From positions 34,698,452 to 34,762,451 of the forward strand of contig CM069442.1 of the NCBI GenBank assembly GCA_035610835.1: 64,000 nt of DNA, given 5' to 3'. Shown here one piece after another: positions 36,898-48,619 of the stretch. The notes under the pieces are model-generated. The model was not told the origin of the DNA, made no database searches, and saw only the letters and a program-made list of their open reading frames with translations. Numbering within the stretch: the first letter of the stretch is position 1; every line of letters begins with the position of its first letter. This DNA is from Ophiura sarsii (taxonomy: Eukaryota > Echinodermata > Ophiuroidea > Amphilepidida > Ophiuridae). A program made the position numbers and the translations under genes.

Positions 36898-37456
36898 TGG
36901 TTGATTGATTAATTTATTTGATTTATTGATTGATTGATTGATCGATTGGTCGATTGATTTAGTTAATTGATTGATTGATTAATCGATTAGTTGATTGCTT
37001 GATTAATCGATTGATTGGTTGATTGATTGATTATTTGATTGATTGATTGATTGATTGATTAAATGATTGATTGAATGATTGATTGATTGATTGTCAATTT
37101 AAAGAGCGTCTTGAAACTGTAAGTGTAAGAACATGTTTTTAAATGAAGTCAATCAATCAAGCAATCAATCAATCAATCAAGCAATCAATCAAGCAATAAA
37201 TCAATAAATAAATCAATCACAAACAGTGACGTCATATCAATGCCTACTTTAAATGACGTAATTTCGAGATCTCGATATATGGTTGGAATACACGCTCTAC
37301 CCTATAAGTATAGGTGTTCCTGCAAGCTTAAGGTTACACCGCAAACTGACATTGCAAGGTTGCGCAAGGTTTTGCTGCAACCTTGTATTTTTCCAAATTT
37401 AACCTTGCGCAAGCTTGCAGAATTGATTGCGATAAAGGTTGCAATTTTCATAAGGG
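36107..37456. mobile_element. caaggttgcg repeat element, long copy with nested insertion
   Basis: Starts cccttacgaaaatgcaatca and ends gcaattttcataaggg, the same ends as 28000-28238. The body has many caaggttgcgcaag and gcgcaaccttgc words in both orientations. It is interrupted by the foldback element at 36784-37301. Possibly a MITE whose interior is a minisatellite. Confidence 0.65.
36784..37301. mobile_element. Foldback Mutator-like element, 9-bp target duplication
   Basis: Long inverted arms of about 85 bp begin ggtagagcgtgtattccaac and include atatcgagatctcg and 'gacgtcatatcaatgcc'-type blocks. Exact 9-bp duplication ctataagta at 36775-36783 and 37302-37310. Beyond the arms, the left half continues as (gattgatt)n and the right half as (aatcaatc)n, so the microsatellite is also inverted. 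Long arms and a 9-bp duplication fit Mutator-like elements. Confidence 0.82.
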
Positions 37457-37673
37457 TTAGACCAGCACACAGTATCCTGTTCAGGTCTTCCCACAATACA
37501 TTGTGCGAATGCCGGCCGACTAAAACTTATTTCACATGATGCATTTGTTGAGCTCTAAGTTTTAGAAATAAGTAAAAGGAACACTGATAACTAATTTATT
37601 CATTGATGTAAATTAGAATCTAAGAGCTCCAACGATGAACACGCTATGAAGCCATGATTGTGTGCATGTCTGT

Positions 37674-38066
37674 GAGCGTGTTTCTGCTGGGCAAGTTACC
37701 GGTAATAAACGGTAAGTTTGCCCAGTAGAAACAGGCAGAACCGGGCAATAATCTGTATTTTTGGTAATCCCGAAAACCTTCACAAAGCAGGTTTGGAACC
37801 AGCAATAATCGGCAATAAACCCAGCAGAAACAGAAAGGTGAACCGTGTCACGCTGGGTTATACATATTATTGTGAAGCAATCTTTTTCAGGTGCGGTTGC
37901 ATTGTTTGGTTTTACATAAGGTCAAATGTTGTGGCCCATCGACTAGGATCGATAAACTTACCGGTAACTTTTCGCGAGCAGAAACAGGGGGGATTAAAAA
38001 CTGACCGATTGAAACTTAGCGTTTATTACCACTAACTTTTTGCAGTGTCCCAGCAGAAACACGCTC
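37674..38066. mobile_element. 393-bp inverted-repeat element at the left edge of copy B
   Basis: Ends gagcgtgtttctgctggg and cccagcagaaacacgctc are close inverted repeats (one extra T near the right end). Interior has ttaccggtaa and repeated cagaaac words. It ends exactly where similarity to copy A begins, so the duplication border and the element border coincide. Confidence 0.65.
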
Positions 38067-38798
38067 TATGGGAACCGAGACAAATTGGAGACCAGAATAA
38101 GGGCATTTTGCAAAAACGCAATGCATTGTGGTGTTGTCTTTAAAATGTACCCTGACAAACCCTGACGATCATTGTTACTTGATTTGAAATTTGTCTGATC
38201 ACTGTCAAATGTGATATGACCTTGATGGAATCAGCGCCTTACAAATATTAATTGTTACGTTATGTTATGTTACATGCCGGTATCCCCTCCCCCAAGTTTC
38301 AACAATTACAAGACTTTTAATCTGCCCACTCTACACCCACTATAAGCTTTTGCACTCCAAGGATTAGATAAGCACATGCATTGCCGCCACCATATCTCAG
38401 TTGGTGGAACGCACTTAGCACAACGATTCCCCCATTACAATATCCATACAACATGGATCATCTTCATGGTTTCGAATTACAAATGTTTGTCGTCAATATG
38501 GAAATAAAGATTGATTTATTGGGAGCTTCTATGATCCGACAAAGGTTGCGTTCTGACGCGGAGACGCTTAACCAATTTGCACGCTTCCTCCCACTTGCTG
38601 AAAAAGGGACAACATGTTTTGTTTTTATAAGGGGGTTGTTTTGAAATTTTGTTTAAAAACCACTTTGGAGTTGAGTCAAGTGCAAGCAGAGAAATATGTT
38701 TTTAAAACAAAATAAAGCACAAAACTATGGCATGACTTAATCGCAGGATGAGGGACCTGACATTGAAAGTGGTACATTTCGTTTGTGCTTGGCGCTTA

Positions 38799-39089
38799 GG
38801 TCAAGTAAAACAAAGCAACAGTTGATTGTCCCCACCCGCTTCCTTTTTTCGTGTCGCATTGATTTTTTTTATGATTTTTTATTTTTCATTTTTTATTTTT
38901 ATAGTAAAACTTTTCGAAAAATTGCGTGCAAAACTATTCAATGTTTAAGTTGCTTTATCAAACTGTATCTGTACATTAAATAAATGCATATACAATGTAA
39001 AGAGGCTCAGACTGTAAAATCTTTGGAAGAAAAAATAAATAAATAAAAAGCCCCTCCCTCATCCTTTTTTATTTATTTTTTAGTTGGCC
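38799..39089. mobile_element. Harbinger-like MITE, copy B orthologue of 3939-4254
   Basis: TTA flanks at 38796-38798 and 39090-39092; ends ggtcaagtaaaacaaag and the inverse of ggccaactaaaaa. Slightly shorter than the copy in A through small deletions. Confidence 0.65.
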
Positions 39090-40146
39090 TTACATATCGA
39101 ATATATTGTGCATCTGCTCAATGCCCACCTATTCGTCTCATTCAGCACAGGATTACCTGGCTGATTTTTCCATCCATCTTCGCTTGAATCCCTAAAATGT
39201 ATCGCTTTCTCTTTCAAATAAACCTAAATTTAACATATATTTTAATACAGACACAGGGGTGCACTTTTGAGATTAAAAATCTCTTTTTTCGCAGGGTTAC
39301 AGTGCAAAATTAAACGGTAACATAAATTGCTGGGTTTTTTTCATATTTAAAATATTTGGACGGTAAAAGAAACTACTGGGAATACACTTTTTTGATAAAA
39401 AATTCAAGCTGATTGGTTGAGAGGAAAGGGTCAATTGTGTTCTCTCTTTTCCAGCCAAAGTGAGCGAGGTCAAACATTGATTGATCGATACCAACATCAA
39501 TAGCAACCAAGCCTGTGCCAGGCCTTTTTTTCCGGGGTCCGGGGGAGGGGGAGGGGGGGGGGGGGGGTAAAGTGTCAAAAGTGGACCTTTTTTAAATATG
39601 TGTTCCTTTTTACCAAGGGGGGTTGAATTTGGCAAAAGTGGACCTTCTTACCATATGTTGACCTTTTTTCAACAAAACAAGTGTGATGAAATATTTTATG
39701 CTCATTTCAGGCAAAAAGTTTTCAATATGACCTAAATACGTAGTTTTTATTGTCCAACAGGTCTTCAACCCTACATGTAGACCTTGAGATTTCACATCCC
39801 ATAACCCAAGAAACTAGGCCACAAAATAACGATGTTCTAGTTGATAATTCGAGAAAAATCATCAAATCATCAACATCCAAGTTAAGATAACCACCTAGCT
39901 ATCAGGAAGACACAAGGATTTAGCAGTGAAGCAGCTGGTGCTTCTACTCACAGCCAAACTGTGTGGATGGACTATGACGGCCCACTGACAAATTAGTTGT
40001 AATAGCAGTGTTACATACAGGAAGAGCAGTGTTTCTCTACTATGACAACCCTGGGGTGGGAAGGGGGGACCACTCATATTTTAAAGTGGTACTATAGTTT
40101 GATCAGTTCCAAATTAGTTCAGATCATCAAGCCTTGTCAGCATTAA

Positions 40147-40505
40147 AGGGGCATTGAGAGATATGTATGGGAGTGCGCCCTCAATTATCCTGGAAATAAG
40201 TTTTTTGCATCAAAGTAATACTTAGGCATATACTAACTACCATCTGAAACAAACAGTTTACCAACATTCGCTGTTGATCATATAAAATTTCATGATTTTC
40301 TTAGTTTTTATATGATCATAGGTGCTGAATTTGGAAGTTATGCATCGGACTTTCGCGGCAAATTTCAACCCGGAAGTGCCGTTATTTGCTTATTTGGCAT
40401 GAAGGCGATGTCTGAATTGTATGACATTTTTGATTTGGGCTATGTTGATGATTATCTTTACGTTATTTGCTCATTTAGTATATCGATACATCTCTCAATG
40501 CCCCT
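40147..40505. mobile_element. TTAA MITE 'AGGGGCATTGAGAGAT', B only
   Basis: TTAA at 40143-40146 and 40506-40509. Ends aggggcattgagagat and atctctcaatgcccct are exact 16-bp inverted repeats. Copy A lacks it (A reads cagatcatgtggctgcag). The ends resemble the family at 15558-15955, but most of the interior differs. Confidence 0.82.
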
Positions 40506-40965
40506 TTAAGGTAGATTCATAAAATGTGGCTGCAGTACCATTTCAGGAAAGGTTATAATCTTCAAATTGAGGGTCAGGCAGTGAAATGAAATCTTAATCT
40601 GACACCTACGTCGAGCTTCCTTACAGAAGGGAGTAGGCGCGCTTGAATGCAACAAGCGCATTGTGCATCGAATGCGTGACGCGTGCACTCATCCAAAATC
40701 GTGTGTGTATGGCCAAAATTGCTCACGCGCTAACGCTTGGTTTACTTTTTGCACATGGAGAGATAAAAACCACTTATTTCTCGCCAATTTGGATCTGATT
40801 GAACTATAGGTATTTGTCACTCACAAAATCACAATTCAGCAATCAATTCAATAAAAAAATGCCCTTTTCTTCCTGCCCGCTGCATTAGGTGTAGAGTATA
40901 AGCAACCATTTATTTCAGGGTTTACGTGCTGATACAGCGGGTACATACATGAAAATAAAAGTATT

Positions 40966-41663
40966 AAAGGTAGGTGTTTCGATTTCTGGCCCGATTTTAA
41001 ACTTGATGTTTTCAAATATTCTACATGAAGCGTCATCTTTAAAATAGTCATATTCCAAAGTTTGAGGCGGATAACTCCCATGGTTCTTATTTAAGAAGCA
41101 CTAAGTGACATAAAATTTGCCGATTGAGTAGTACACAAACTAGCCTGGTTAACAACCTTTGGCAGTAATTCACTACATTTTGGCCTATAACATTTGGGCC
41201 TAAGATTTGACAGAAATAATGAGAAAAATATGAGTTTTCTTTTTATATCAAAATATCTTGATGTGAATTTTTTTTTTAAAGGTATATTATGTGATCTTTC
41301 CAGGGAACGCCCTCAACATCGAAAAAAAAATTGAAAGCAGATTTTCTTGCAGATTTACATTTCTGATCATAAATCGTACATACATTCCAAGTTACAGGGC
41401 GATACGATTCTTACTTACTTCAAAATCATGGTGAAAATAAACTGTCGGATATCCGACAACTTATTTTATTCTAGTCTAAATTCACTCTAAAACCATGATT
41501 TTGAGGTAATTAGGAACCGTAGCGCTCTGTAATGTATGTACGATTTATGATCAGAAATGTAAATCTGCAAGAAAATCTACTTTAAAAAAAAAATCATGAA
41601 TAGAGGGCGCTCTCTGGAAAAGATCACATAATATGCCTTTAAGTGATCAGAACATGCACCTTT
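40966..41663. mobile_element. MITE family 'AAAGGTAGGTGTT', copy in B with nested MITE
   Basis: Same insertion as 13159-13505, with ends aaaggtaggtgtt and aacatgcaccttt. It is longer because another MITE sits inside at 41280-41638. Confidence 0.75.
41280..41638. mobile_element. TTAA MITE 'AGGTATATTATGTGATC'
   Basis: TTAA at 41276-41279 and 41639-41642. Ends aggtatattatgtgatctt and 'aagatcacataatatgcct' are inverted with one mismatch. Copy A shows the empty site aatcttaagtgatcag near 13480. A second copy is at 42852-43921. Confidence 0.85.
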
Positions 41664-42851
41664 AATTTCAAGAACAAGACTGCATACATTGTGGCTGTTT
41701 ATATCAATGTTGACATTGGCATTCTTCCCATTTTTGGTTGAAATATATCTCTGTAGACAGAAGTGATTTTCAAAAAATAATTTCTTATCGACCGATAAGA
41801 TCAGACACTAGAGAGGCATGTAATCCTTTCATTACATGAGCTGTCACTACAATATCACCTTAAATCGCTGCCTAACTTGAATTAGGGGAAACAGTTGCTA
41901 TAAGAGTTACTATGTAATAATTATGTTGCATTACTTGTCTCTAAATGTCGGAAACTGTTTTCATGAATAAATAAAATATGAACATCCCATTTTTTGTCAC
42001 TATATTAAAGGATAAAAACAATTATTTTTATTTGATGCTTTTGTTTTGCCATGTAGAGTTACAATTTGATTTATATTCATAATACATGTTGAGGTTTTAT
42101 ATTTTACGTAGCGTAATCCATATAGGAGAATTATATTGTGGTCTGTCATTTCTTGACACAACAAAGAAGGTTTGCTTATTTTACCAGTTTTGATTGGAGC
42201 CACCTATGATATTGGAAATGTCATTCGGATGTCAATGCCAACAGAGGGCAGCAGTCACTGTTGTTCGTCATGCAGATGATGCCGGATATTGGCTCGTTCA
42301 CAAATATTCAAGGTTAGATTATGTGTACACTCTAATTGTAAAAGAGTGAAAAACCACTCAAAAAGAGTGAAATTTCACTCTTACAAAGAGCCAACTGAGT
42401 GACCAATCGTTTTGAGTGAAGTTCACTATTCCAAAAGATTGAATTTGCTAGCTCTTTTGGGAGATGAACTTCACTCTAAACGAGTAGTCATTCCATCTCC
42501 AAAAAATCACTCCTTTTGAGCTGTCTGTCTTTCACTCACACATATGTACTTCTGTTCATCTATTTCTTCAACAGATCCTCTTTGTGTTTTAGCACTCCAT
42601 ACACGCGGACACGATATTGTCCGCCATATTTGTGCGATTTCCAGGGTTCACTCCAAAAGAGCAATAACGGGTCATTAGCCACTCGGCACGCGAGCCCTAG
42701 TAATCACTCCATAAAAGAGCGGTGTTTTCGTGCCACTCTATATAGCGAGGAGACATCACTCAGATGTGAGAGTGAATAGTTGGAACATTTTTTCGCTCTT
42801 TCAGAGCTAAAACCCACTGATTAGACTTAAATCATATTCACTCGAAATTAA

Positions 42852-43921
42852 AGGTATATTATGTGATCTTTCCAGGGAACGCCCTCAACATCGAAAAAAA
42901 AATTGAAAGAAGATTTTCTTGCAGATTTACAATATCTGATCATAAAGCGTACATACATTCCAAGTTACAGGGCGATACGATTCTTAATTACTACAAAATC
43001 ATGATTTTAGAGTGAAAATAAACTGCCGGACACGTAGAACAGTACTCTTTATAAATACTAGGGACACATCGGCAGTCACAGCGAGGCCACAAGACATGCG
43101 CAATTGGACCAAATTGGCGACGGATCATATTACTACTATACTAGCGTGTGTAAAAATGACTTGAGAATAAAATAAAATGTGATATTCAAACTGCTAGTTT
43201 CTGAAAGTTTAAAAAGGTTTCTTGCTGATTCAATGATTAACTTATTCAACACAGTCTAGATTTACTATCGCTAAATTCCCAGTTCTAAACTAAATTTCTA
43301 AATGTCATTTTTTAACCACATTCCATCTTGCATATTATCAAAGAATTCTCTACGCAATTCTGCAGTATTTATCGAAAAGCGGGGGGAAAAACGTACCCTA
43401 AAAGTAGCATAACTTTCGAAAAACTGCATCGATTTTCACGGAACTTTTTCCCACTACTCCGCCATTTTGTCTGTTTTCGTTTGATCTAAAAATGATCAAG
43501 ATCTGATGACGTCATCATCGGAGAACATCGACAGACGTTCGGCCTCTCAATTCATTCATAAATCCAAGTCTGTGAAAAGTTCGGCCGGCCTCACAAAACA
43601 CTGACGTCATAATGAGCTGCGCAGTGCTCCAAAACAGCCCAGCGGTCACGCTGGCTGGCTGCTGGTGTACTCATTAGCATAATTTATCCAGATTCTATCC
43701 CTTGTGCACTGTTCTACGTGCCGGATAGCACCGACAGTTTATATTTTCACTCTAAATTCACTCTAAAACCATGCTTTTGAGGTAATTAGGAATCATATCG
43801 CTCTGTAACTTGGAATGTATGTATGATTTATGATCAGAAATGTAAATCTGCAATTAAATCTACTTTCTAAAAAAAATAATGAATAGAGGGCGCTCTCTGG
43901 AAAAGATCACATAATATGCCT
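42852..43921. mobile_element. Second AGGTATATTATGTGATC MITE, itself interrupted
   Basis: Preceded by TTAA (42848-42851). Ends match 41280-41638. A further element at 43031-43720 interrupts it. Confidence 0.78.
43031..43720. mobile_element. 690-bp element with cacgtagaacagt ends
   Basis: Exact 13-bp inverted repeats cacgtagaacagt and actgttctacgtg, flanked by ccgga at both sides (43026-43030 and 43721-43725). The uninterrupted MITE at 41280-41638 lacks it. It contains the palindrome gatgacgtcatc near 43506. Superfamily not assigned; no coding region. Confidence 0.78.
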
Positions 43922-44629
43922 TTTTATCATTTAGAGTGTAAGAGGTTACGTTATCAACAAAGTGCGACTGCCGGTTAATGACAGCTTAGATTCAAAAAAT
44001 GATACTTACACTGGAGTTGATTTTCCAACTCCAGCGGTTGAATGAAATAATTTAATTCCCAATTTGTGATGAACTTTCTGGAATCATATAATCAAAATTC
44101 ATTTTACATTGAAACCAACAGGGATTTAAAATGTATGGCTATTCGTGACCACCATCATCTGTTTTCATACATCATGGAGAAACAAACCACATGAGCATGG
44201 GCCCTGGTATGGCAACAGTACAAGACTGCCCAACAAGGGTCCTATTCTGAAGCGTCAGAGCGTCATAGACCTCTCACTTTCTTGTTTGACTAACGGGTCT
44301 CAATCAAAAATGGAGGGATCCCCTTAAATTTGACGATGTATGGACATGGAAACCTGAAAGGAAATCCGTGCCATGGAACTTTAGCTCTCAGATATGTAGC
44401 CTTATTATTATACATACCACTTCTGTAGGTTAAAGTTTTTAAAAGTACCGCGTAAAGACAAAATCAGCTTTAGAAAGAAAAAACAGTCACATGGACGTCG
44501 CCATATTGATCAAAGCTATGACTACACAGTTACGAGATGTCCGTATCTCTGTTTCATGTATTGATATTTTCGATTTATTCATTGAACTCCTGCGTGATAC
44601 CGTCCAGACCCCTGTTGCTGATGAGGCGG

Positions 44630-44663
44630 TTTTAGTGACGATGTGATGTCATCGTCACTAAAA
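44630..44663. repeat. Perfect 14-bp hairpin
   Basis: ttttagtgacgatg (44630-44643) pairs exactly with catcgtcactaaaa (44650-44663) over a 6-base loop. The surrounding 43941-44914 has no recognised gene. Confidence 0.75.
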
Positions 44664-45243
44664 TCCCAACAGCACTTTCGACACAGACAACCGGGCGCGA
44701 ATTTCAAATAATTACAGGTTGAACATTATATAGTTCTGTGTTCAATAAAAATGGTCAATACACATTAGATAATTATTTTCCTACCATATAACACATGGTT
44801 TAATGACTGCCCCCTGCACCCCCCCTCCCCCCCCCCCTTTAGCTTCGCCACTGACGCGCAACGCACAATATCGTGCAATTCTAGTGCCATTTGTGAGCCA
44901 AATTCGGTAGGTTTTTTGCTGTTATTGGAACCAATTGTTAACCAATTTCACTGGAATAAACTTTAACACACTTCCTGTTATTGCCTCTATCGGTCTTGCA
45001 AATTAGGCGCCACTTTGATCACAACTAACGTGGAAATAAGGATCAAACAGACAGACAAACACAGTTTCCAGATTAATAGTAAGGTTTACACATTCTGCTG
45101 CAAAAAACAATGTTTCATTCATCGAAATTTACGTAAATATTGTGAACATGGACATTTTCGTGCTACATTAATCGCGCTCCAAGCAGCTACCGCAAAAATA
45201 AACACACATGAATATATTTATTTTGTGTATTTAGTCTATGTAA

Positions 45244-45740
45244 GGCCAAGTAACAAAACTTATGTGTTTCACGTCCCCGCCCGCACTGATTTTTGATGCC
45301 GCTTTAATATTTTTGTTTTGTTATTTTCAAATATTTCAAAAATCATACCTGTCTTTGTTTTGTGTGAGTGTGTCCATCATTTTCAACTATATTTCAATGA
45401 AAAAGACGCGAGAAACACTCGTTGGCATAGATAGTGATACGAATATCGAAACAATTCTTGCGAAATTTGGCTTCTGAAAAAACAAAAAATCCAAAAATTC
45501 AAATATTCCAAAAATCATACCTGTCTTTGTTTTGTGTGAGTGTGTCCATCATTTTCAACTATATTTCAATGAAAAAGACGCGAGAAACACTCGTTGGCAT
45601 AGATAGTGATACGAATATCGAAACAATTCTTGCGAAATTTGGCTTCTGAAAAAACAAAAAATCCAAAAATAACAAATAGTAAGGGCCACTGATTTTTAAA
45701 AAAGTCCGGACGTTAAATACGTTATTTTTGTTTCTTGGCC
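45244..45740. mobile_element. Harbinger-like MITE with internal 172-bp tandem duplication
   Basis: TAA at 45241-45243 and 45741-45743. Ends ggccaagtaacaaaa and the inverse of ggccaagaaacaaaa. Copy A is empty here (tctatgtaatgagc near 15461). A near-identical 172-bp block lies at about 45318-45489 and 45490-45661, so that duplication is recent. The repeated frames inside encode the same short peptide twice and are not a gene. Confidence 0.85.
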
Positions 45741-45920
45741 TAATGAGCTTTTCAAAAAAACCCAAGCAAAATGGCTGAAAATCAGCAAAGCGCTAAAATA
45801 ATTACTTTTGGGGCAACTGCTGAATCTAACATACATTATTGCACAGTCCGCGTACATCCTGCATGGTCCCCCCTCATGTCCCGGGTCCACCGGGGCAGGG
45901 GTTCCAATTGATAAGTGCAT

Positions 45921-46132
45921 AATAAACCTTTTCACACTGGTCCGACAATCGATCTTTAGACAATCGATCGTCCTTTTGTAGAGCGTCAAATGAAGGGCCA
46001 CTTCTCTGTGTGAATCCAATGGCTGTTGATCGATCGAAGTTCTTGCATGTTTTGAAACGGCTGAATTAGTCTCTATTAGCGACGATCGATCTTTGGACGA
46101 TCGATCGTCGGACCAGTCTGAAAAGGTTTATT
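45921..46132. mobile_element. 212-bp MITE with aataaaccttttca ends
   Basis: Ends aataaaccttttcacactgg and the inverse of aataaaccttttcagactgg. Words cgatcgatc recur near both ends, giving a strong hairpin. Copy A reads gtgcataatggaaacg near 16034, the empty site. Target duplication not resolved because the ends are AT-rich. Confidence 0.8.
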
Positions 46133-46836
46133 GGAAACGATGCTAGACTTGTTAATCAAGTCCATGACGGAATAAAGTGTAACACTTTTTAAAATAGACT
46201 AACACTATTGTAACTAGTTGGGATGTATGTTGCATTATGCAGTTGCGCTAAAGCGGCCCATGCAAAAAAAATACTGGCTTAGCCGTCTCTGTAATTTTAA
46301 AGTGACTGCGTCAAAGACGCGACGATACCATTTATAGAAAACGTCACCTGTTTTTATTTACGTATGGGTATGAGTTTCCATATCCCTGATATTGCGCTAT
46401 GAAGGCCTCGTTCAACATGCATGTATTCCTAGGAAAATCACATTAAAAAACTTACGATTTCAAACTTTCTCCGGGCCCAACTTCTAACCACCGTAAAAAG
46501 TTCTACCTGACATGACGCGTGACGTGACGTACATGTAATTTGCTCTGGTATTATTACGTAAGTCATTCCTCCACGGTCGACCTGCTGATGATACAGTCAG
46601 GGATACTATTAACTTTTCACATGGTTCAGCTTGTCTCGGAACATTTAAAAATCACTGATATAAAAAGGTTTTGACTACTGTAACAGGTGTCAGTGTTGCT
46701 AGAAGATATTCGCTAGAGAATTTAAAATCAATTGAAATGACTGAATTGTTTTTAAAGTACTTGGCAATGTCACTGTAAATAGGCTGTAATAGTAGATAAT
46801 TGTAATTGAAAAATAAAATTTCAATCGAAAAGGCAC

Positions 46837-47126
46837 TTAATAGTCTGATTGGTCAAATATTTCACTTATCAATCAGTGAAACTAGAGGGCGGTATTATAC
46901 ATTCGTAAACGATCAATTCGGACAAATGCCTAACTTTACTTTAAAGGCTTCTCATCTCAAAATTTCGACATAATATAGTTCGTCATTTTAGTAAAAACAT
47001 TTCGAAAGTGGTCATCTGTTCATTACTGCTATGCCCTGTCTCCTTATCAAGATGGATTCGTGCATCCAACTTCCCTTTCTGTATTCCACTCTGTTTTAAT
47101 AAGACTAACTAGTCTTTACGTTACAG
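46837..47126. other. Transition from copy B to the 45-bp satellite
   Basis: No gene recognised. The first satellite-like word (atgcctaactttactttaaa) appears near 46926. Confidence 0.4.
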
Positions 47127-47533
47127 GGTTTTGACTGGCGCTGTGACAACAAATGAATTACTTTGCGTAAAAGGCCTTGACTGACGTTGCGACAACAAAT
47201 GACTGACGTTAGACACAAATGTCCAACTTTACATTAACGGCTCTTGACTGGCACTGTTACAACAAATGAAGAACTTTACTTTGACTGGCGCCGTGCTAGA
47301 CGGTTACAACGAAGGAATGGCAATACATGAACAGTTTTGACTGGTGCTGTGACAAAAATGACTAACTTTACATTGATGGCATACACTGTTACAACAAATT
47401 CCTAACTTAACAACAAATTACTAACTTTGCATTAACCCTTACAGCCCCGGATCCCATGAAATCCCATTTCCCAGCCTGTCGGTTCCACCTGGCGCTGAGG
47501 TTTTTCACCGAAATAATGGCCCCGGGCTATATA

Positions 47534-47636
47534 GCTGGGCGAATACACTCGCCCAGCACAGCTTCCCCCGTGGCGCAGTTGGTAGAGCGTTCGCCCGCCA
47601 ACCGAGAGGTCGTGGGTTCAAACCCCGGGGCGTGGC
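47534..47636 (+). ncRNA. Hairpin plus tRNA-like element 1 within the satellite
   Basis: A perfect 9-bp hairpin (gctgggcga 47534-47542, tcgcccagc 47549-47557) precedes a tRNA-like stretch at 47566-47636 with A box gtggcgcagttgg and B box gggttcaaacccc. Anticodon and acceptor stems pair poorly, so a working tRNA is unlikely. Preceded by accgaaataatggcccc, also present before element 2. It may be a tRNA-derived SINE. Confidence 0.5.
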
Positions 47637-48512
47637 ACCTCTTGTTGTGTGTGCTTTTTTCGCTTGAAAAAAAATTTGTTGGAAAATCCACCGGGTGGGT
47701 TAGGGTTAAGGCTTCGACTGGCACTGTTGCAACAAATGCCTAACTTTACATTAAGGGCTTTGACTGGCGCTGTTACAACAAGAAGTAACTAACTTTACAT
47801 CAAAGGCTTTGACTGGCACTGTTACAAGAAATGGCTACATGAACATTTTAGACTAGTTCAGTGACAAAAAGGACTAACTTTATATTAAAGGATTTGACTG
47901 GCACTGTGACAAAAATGACTAATTTTACATTGAATACTTTGAACGGCACTGTTATAACGAATGACTGACATTACCAGATTACATGAAATGTTTTGACTGG
48001 CGCTGTGACAAAAATGCCTAAGTTTGCATTGAAGACTTTTGACTGGTACTGCTACAACAAATGATTAACTTTACTTTAAAGGCTTTGACTGGCGCTGTGA
48101 CAACAAATGCCTAACTTTATATTAAAGGCTTTTGAATGGCACTTTTACAACAAGTGACTAACTTTGCATTAAAGGCTTTGACTGGCGCTTGGACAACAAA
48201 TAACTGACATTACATGAAAAGTGTTGACTGGCGCTGTAATAATGTCGTACTTTACATTGAAGGCTTTTGACGGGTAGGCCTATTGCGGTGGCAACCAATA
48301 CTAACTTTACATTGAAGACTTTTGGCTCGCACAGTTACCACAAATACCATTTTTACATTAATTAAAGGCTTTGACTGGCACTGTTACAACAAATGCCAAC
48401 TTTACATTAACCTTAACCCTAACACTCTTGAGTACTACGAATTACTACAATGCGGTGTGCTTGTGTCACCCGGCTCGGCAGTTTTTCGATGAAATAATGG
48501 CCCCCATGATAT

Positions 48513-48619
48513 ATACATGGCGAAGTATACTGAGCCATGTATGGTTGACCCCCGTGGCCTAGCGGTGGATCATCTGCCTCTGAACCCAGAGGTCCGGGGT
48601 TCGAGCGCCGGGCATGGGG
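48513..48619 (+). ncRNA. Hairpin plus tRNA-like element 2 within the satellite
   Basis: A 9-bp hairpin (atacatggc 48513-48521, gccatgtat 48534-48542) precedes a tRNA-like stretch at 48550-48619. The acceptor stem ccccgtg/catgggg pairs fully with one G-T. cctct/agagg can pair as an anticodon stem, but around a 6-base loop. B box ggggttcgagcgcc. Upstream atgaaataatggccccc matches element 1. Probably a relic or SINE. Confidence 0.5.

Larger units (their letters stand above)
42326..43940. mobile_element. Composite element with tacactctaa ends
   Basis: Left end tacactctaa (42326) and right end ttagagtgta (ending 43940). The region is rich in agagtgaa / ttcactct words and is interrupted by the MITE at 42852-43921. 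Copy A has only a truncated left part (14171-14390). Confidence 0.6.
38067..46836 (+). repeat. Segmental duplication, copy B
   Basis: Direct copy of 3204-20134 minus most of A's insertions (blocks listed under copy A). B has its own insertions at 40147-40505, 41280-41638, 42852-43921 (with another inside), 45244-45740 and 45921-46132. Sequence 42614-44914 has no counterpart in A. No gene was found in it. Confidence 0.85.

Noticed and set aside
45262..45649. Two identical short reading frames
   Set aside because: They are the two halves of the 172-bp duplication inside a MITE; no homology recognised.
47566..47636. Functional tRNA gene
   Set aside because: Internal promoter boxes are present, but acceptor and anticodon stems do not pair properly and the element sits in a satellite beside a second diverged relative.
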